A stretch of 58,205 nucleotides of DNA, taken from NCBI GenBank assembly GCA_900660155.1, contig CABFPE010000051.1, positions 222,181 to 280,385 of the forward strand, written 5' to 3'. Under the pieces are notes generated by a model that had not been told where the DNA came from, did not search any database, and saw only the letters and a list, made by a program, of their open reading frames with translations. The position numbers were made by a program, and so were the translations under genes. Numbering within the stretch: the stretch's first letter is position 1; the number at the start of each line of letters is the position of its first letter. This DNA comes from Hofstenia miamia (lineage: Eukaryota; Xenacoelomorpha; Acoela; Hofsteniidae). Shown in pieces: positions 28,025 through 35,000 of this stretch.

Positions 28025-29891
28025 AATTGAAGTTCAAAGACGGTGCGTTCATCTCTACATTATACAAGTCTACTCAATTGATGATTATTTAAAAAGTTTA
28101 GAGGATACTCCTCCCATCCCCCTTGTAATTTTATTAATAGAATTTGATAAGATTATCCTAAATGAAAATTGTTCAAGATACACTATCTATTGTTTTTTGT
28201 TATTGTTAAGGACATTGTAATAAATAGGCAATTACTAATTCAATTTCTACATACCAAATACCATTTGATTTGCTGTGAGGATTGCGGTATATCTGGTTTA
28301 AAGATTACCGCGTCTTGGAGAAGACTCCTGAACTGCTTGAGATTGCGTATTGCAATTTCATATGTGCTTACAGGAAAAGGAGAGGCAGTAAGTCCAAGAA
28401 GCCTAAATTGTGTAAATTAATCTCTTTTAGAAATTAACCATATCTGTACAATAAGTCAAAACCTCCGCAAATGCACTTAATGCAGTACAAGTTGTTAAAA
28501 GTCTATTGTTTTTTCGTTTTGTATTATTTTAGGGATAGACTCCTGAAAGTGTCGACAGTTGCCGGAAAGGCACGAAGGAGTAAAAAATAATCTTTAAAAT
28601 TATTTCTATGTAACAATCGCTGAGAAAATTACGCAAAACATAAAGCTAATTATTATATTTAAAAAGCAATTCGTTGTTTAGAATTTTGCAATCAATTTTT
28701 TGCTTATTAATCAAGATGCTTACTACAAATATATATATGTATATATATATATATGTAAAAAAATAATATTTTGACTGGTGCCCATAGTTTTGAGTTTTTC
28801 ATCATTAATTGTGCAGTAGCGTCCAAACAGGATTTTTCACAAAAATATTATGCATATAACCAGACTTGTCAACGAACCGTAATTTCTAAGCTCGTCTCGG
28901 CTTGTTTAAATCTTGAGAAAGTTCGGCTCGGCTCCGCTCGCCACATAAAATCTTTCAATGAGGCTCGTTTCAGCTCGATATTTTTCTTAAAATATTGTGC
29001 TCTCAGAATTTTTTCCATTGTTTTCCTATTATTTAATAAACATTTCAAAAATACGATTATAAGTAAGGAATATTGAATGAAAAAATTAGAAAAATATGGT
29101 ATAATCAAATTAACAAGCAGCACTATAAATTTGGTTTGCTTAAAAACGGCTCGTTTTGGGCTCGTTGTATATCGAATACTCTGCTCAAGCTCGGCTCGGC
29201 TCGGCTCGTTAGAAGCTCGGCTCGTTGACAAGTCTGCATATAACGTAAATTGTGACTTGTGGCATCCTGCAGGAGCCATCCGTGCATTGTGCAGTATTTA
29301 TAACTGCGTTTTCTATCTGTACACCAAGGAGAAATTAACCTTCCATGGTTTCTCGCTGATTTTTTCAAATTATTTTTAAGTGCATTAAAATGGGGAAAAT
29401 CTGTTCCTACATGTAGGCAAAATTTACAAATAATATTGCACAAATCTGATCTATTTTTTTGTTTATATACATCATGGTTAAAAATTACGATGTGTATACC
29501 TAGGACGAGAATCCGGCACTGCTGACTGCACCCAATATTGAATTACACGAGTATAACTATGATGACTTCTAGTGTGGTGCACCTCATCAAGAACCATACA
29601 GGAGAAGTAATTCATAGTAAGCTTTTCAGTTCGCAAAAGTTCCACCAATGCACCAGCAGTAATCACTACAACTTCATAGGTTCCATCAGTAAGACCCCGT
29701 ATTCGCCCTCTTGTTTTGTTTTCTCCACATAATGCGCAAACCTTTAATCCGGTGTCGGCCGTAATAGCTGAAGCCTAAATTACAAGAAAGTATTTGTATA
29801 GGTATAAATATTGGACAGGAACGGTTGTCAATATTATATAGCATATATATATGTATATACGCAAAATATACATTATATTTAAAGCCCTAAG

Positions 29892-29925
<34 letters not shown>

Positions 29926-31245
29926 AAATCTACACAAAAACGAATTATAGTGAACTACTATATATATTGGAGTGGAGTAAAATTTCACAAAATTGGTTTC
30001 ATAAAAAATATTAGTTCTTAGGTTTGGGTGTTTGGGCAAATATTCAAAAATTGTGCTTAAAAATATGTTTAGCCCGAAGCAACTCAAGACGTTACTGCTA
30101 CCACCATCTGATGGTTATCCGTACTGTAATTCAGATCGTTTTGCCATAACTTTTGATCATCAGTGAACGTTTATATCTGCTATCAAGCATTGATTTCCTT
30201 AAGGTTGTTACAGGTAAAAATTGCATTATTATTTAAAATTTTGTCATTGTTCCACTGACAGACAAAACATATTTTCAGGAATCAAGATTGCAAGTATGCA
30301 CTACCCCAAATTAACAGCAGAATTATTTCTTAGTATCATACTTTTCATATCATAGTGTTTACATAGTGTTTATTGATTATTCCCTCCCTTCTTTAAATAC
30401 ACATGGGTACACGAACCACTTTTAAATGTGTTTTACCGGTTTTATTTTAAAATTGGTGTTGGAGCTTCACTACTGTCAGTGGCGTATCCAGGGGGACATG
30501 GTGGAATGTCCCTCGGTCAGGTTTCCAAAATTATTTTTAACTGAATAAATCAAAAAAATTTTCGTAAAAAATTGAAAAAATTAAAATCAAGGATCGATCA
30601 AGGATCGTTAAAGGGTCTATTTTCTCAATATTTTCAAAAATTTTTAAAAAATTTTTCACTCCCCGTCAGAAAATCCTGGGTACGCCCCTGACTGCTGTTG
30701 CACTACATTGTAGTATCACACATTTTTTGCTTTGGATTAGCACCAAAGTGTTCATTTGCATCTTCTTTGTTTGCAATATTGGGTGTTGAAAAGATCACTA
30801 AATATGCGGTACATAGTAAAGACTGGAATTAGGCAATGGCCAGACTTATCACTTCAGTTTTGGAATATCCAAGCATTGGCAAATAGACATTGTCAAAATG
30901 TCTGAAAAAGTAATTCCTTTGAATTGTGTTTAAGACTTCAATGTGACTTCAATGTGTTTATTCTTTGCATAATATTGAGAAAATTAATTGAAATTTCAGA
31001 TATCGTGGCACTTTTATTTACATCACCTTAAAATACACTTGGACCAGTAATTGTGCCATGGCCTTCAACACTGATCACTGATATATAATAATTCTGTAAA
31101 TCAATGTGAGCAATTGTAAATTTTCATATTCCGCAATTTTTAAAACAAAATCCGTGTAGATTAAAATTGCAAGCAAAATTATCTGAATTATATCTGAATT
31201 ACCGTGCGGGCAACCTGCCAGTGGCGTCTTGAGTTGTTAATTATA

Positions 31246-31276
<31 letters not shown>

Positions 31277-32058
31277 ATTTTTAAAATATTGACGAATTGA
31301 ACGCTAAGAAATAAATTTCACCACTGCAGTTTTCAATTTCTTATTACTTTTTTTATTTAACCACTCAAAGGCAATTCTGAAAACTTTTTAACATGTGCCT
31401 TTGCCTACGCTACTGGTTATAGGCAAACATTTCATGAGAAATGGAAGCATCTCTGCTCTGTTGAGGGGGACGTTCAACTACCCCCCCCCTCTGGGTGCGC
31501 CTCTGATGTCAAGAGTATTTTTAATAAGTTCTCAAATTACCTTCAGGTCCATACGAAAGCTCAACGCCGACGTAAGCTTCGCATTTAGAACATGTAATAC
31601 GAACTTTTTTCTTGGACTCTCGGAATAAATTCACACGTAGCGGTTCAATGTAGCATCTACGCTCAGGCTTAACAATCAAATGTACCGCGGTATCATCTTG
31701 TTGAAAGAAGCACAGATCCTCTTCGCATGCGATCGGGTGCCGTCCTTCCAAACACTCCACCACACACGCCATCTTATTCAAAATGACAACTTTTTTGGAA
31801 CACTCGACTTTTATCGCAACAGGTTATCGAATTTCTGGGAAACTTATATTCTGTTTTGTCGGACAGTTCAATGTTTATTTTTTAATAGGCAATTATTAAT
31901 TTTTGTTTACAATTAATGTTTCCTGATAAGAGTGTATATTTATTGGTAAATACAAATAAAGATAAATTTGGCAATGATTAATGTTTAATTTTAATCATAT
32001 TTAGTAAATGCAGATCAAATATACGTAATTTGTAATTTTGTCAGTATTGATGTATTAC

Positions 32059-32096
<38 letters not shown>

Positions 32097-35000
32097 TATT
32101 AAATAACATACCTGTTGAAAGACTAAAGGAATTCTGTCCACTACAAACAATCCCAATCTAAAAGGGTTTAGAGCTCTCATTTTTGCTAAAACGAGGGCAG
32201 CTATTAATGTTTTGCCAGAACCAGTAGGCATAACTGCAACCAAATCGCGCTGTAGTGCTTCGAGATAAACCTCCAACTGATATCTTCTTGGTTTTTTCCC
32301 GATAACCAAATTTTGAAAGTCAAATTCTGCTGCAGTTTCAGGCCATGCAATAGGAGGTGGTTCGTATTCCTCTTTTTTTAATGCTGCATCAACCTAAACA
32401 GCATCAACCACGAAATTCTAACTCTGAACTGTGGGGTGAATCACGTACGGCAGACTTTGGATATATAATGAAAAATTGTGTTTTCGCAATGAATTTTTCT
32501 CATTAGAGTCATTTGCTCAACTTATTATATACATTACCCATGTACAGAAAACATTTTAAAATTGCAATTAACATGAATTAAATTTTTCGCGGTTGCTTCT
32601 TACCAATTTTTTCAAATAAAGGATAACATCAAGTATAGTGAGTAATTTATTAAATGTATATGCAGGCATTTTTTTGGTTTTACTTTTAACATTATAAATA
32701 ATTTATCCTCCATTATAAATGAAGCTCAGTTTATGTAGATTTTAAATGAATTTTTGAACAACCAAAATAGAAATTCATGAGCACCATTGCCCTATTTAGA
32801 CATGTAAATGACATATCGGTAGTTCAGTCTTTGAAATTTATTCATTTAATTTTTGTTGATTTTCTGCTTTGAAATCGTGTTTTGCGGTTGCAGCTTCTTG
32901 GCTGGACGTAAATATTGAAGCCGTTCCCGGCTGGAAAATTGTTATTGTATGTAATATTCACCACATTTCTTACAATTTATCTGGACTTACACCCACCTTG
33001 AAAAAAACTCAATATTCATCGAAAGAACACTGTTTATAATTCAGTTTGCAAGTAAAACCAAAAATTAAACTTTCGGCTGCTAAGAATCGGGATTTTAAAA
33101 TTGAAGGCGTTATTGATCCCGGCTTTAAGGGTTTAGACCATAGTCTGCTCTTAGAGGCGGCTTAATGCATTTTCACTACGTAGTGTTAGCAGGGATATAA
33201 GTGAGTCTATTAATACATTGGATTTTGCAGGGCTAGGATTTAATAAACTTACACTAGACGATAGTTGTGGGTCTATGTTTTTAGACAAACTTAGGTTTAT
33301 ATGGAAAACGTAGGCTTGATATTAGATTGCCCTGGGTATGAAAATCCAGGCTCACTTGCACCTGAGTCATAATCCATTTGGATTTTTCATCTTTGTTGCT
33401 GCTGCTTTGCCCAATTTTATTAGTAGTTTCCCTCAATTGTTATGAAATGAAAATCTTTTTGGGTTTCCAAAGAGGAAAATTACATTCTACTTGCTAATTG
33501 TTTTGCTAAAATGCTCATATATTTTTTATTTGCTTTTTTGAAACAAACTGTTTCATATCTCTATTCCAGTTCAGCAAAATATTAGCTTTACAAATAATGT
33601 AGAATATATAGAAATGAGTCGAAAATAGTTTTTACTTTTCTTATCTAGCTGTATTTTTCAAATATTAATTTTTAAATTTCACGAAATTCCGATCATCTTG
33701 TTTTCCTTCCTTAATAGGAATTTTAAAAACAAAAGTTATTGCGATGGTTATAAGTCTTAAAAGAATATTCATCATTAGGATCTCAATAGCTTAGAATTCG
33801 AAGTCTTTTCGATCCAATGAAAACTCTATTCTTTGACTTAAAATGTTTGGGGAAGCAAATGGTTAGTCCTCAAATCTTTTCTCAATTCCTAAAATATAAT
33901 GCACTTTTATTTTATTATTCATTATTGAAAAAGTCATTCGATATTTATTATCCCTTTATGTTCACTTATAACAGATAAAGGAATGCCAGTACGGGCTTCT
34001 ATACGACTTGCACGGACTGGGCATACGGACTCCGAACGTAGAATGATTACTTGATGTTGTTGTTCAAAAAACTTAATTATTAAAACCATTTGCTTGAAGT
34101 TTATTATTGATTTACAAGAATATAATTTTCTATATATCAATTCTATATATCTATGTATATGTATTTCCTGTAACACTGAACTTAATGGAGATTTATGGCC
34201 TATATTATAGCATAGCACATAAAATATTAATCCCTAAATCACTTAAACTTCATTGTCTACATCAAGTCTAAAGAGCTCCATTTTATTGCCATCTCTTGTC
34301 TTAGCATTGATTAAAATCTAGTACTCATGTGCACATATTGTAACCTAGACATAGGAGCATAAATTGATAACTTCTGATGACGTTCATATGGTTTGAATTG
34401 AATTAACGCAATTTACTTATTTTTTGAAGACATACAAGGAGTACAGTGTATTTTCCATTTAAATTATTTTAATACTGGTTGTCAATTATACGTATGAGTT
34501 TAATTATAATTTATAGTACTGTAAACAGAAAAAACCTTGATGTTGTACTTGTTATGACCTGTTAAGTATGCATGTATTATAGCATATTTCAAGTTTTTTT
34601 ACGGCAATAACATTTCGCAGAGAAGGGTACGGGCACGGACAAACCAACGGACCTATTCCTTTGGGTATGGACTGCGGGCTGGGCACGGGCTATACTCTAG
34701 TTTATAATATTTATAAAAACAAAATTTCGCATTTTCAATTTATGACTTTATCAAGTTGTGTTGTGTGTGACACAACAGTCGTTTGCAGTTGTATTGTTTT
34801 GTTGTTGTGTGGAAAAACTTACACAACGGTTGGTCTGCCCTTAGTAGTTTATCTACAAACGTCTTGAAGACGTTTTCACTGTCAGACGTCAAAACTAGAA
34901 AAACCATTTTAATTGTGTTTTCATTACCAATGCAATTGCAAGACCGCTTATTAGCATCTTGTGAACTTCATGTTGATGCATGTAATGTTAGGAACTGGAC

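Noticed and set aside
28771-29443. Several 100-136 codon open frames on both strands
   Set aside because: They cross the hAT MITE and its GGCTCG arrays; composition, not coding, keeps them open.
29887-30087. Open frame ending in alternating Tyr-Ile
   Set aside because: It is translated from a (TA)n microsatellite.
31219-31505. Possible hAT element between CAGTGGCG and CGCCTCTG
   Set aside because: The ends look right, but the 8 bp flanks (CAACCTGC and ATGTCAAG) do not match.
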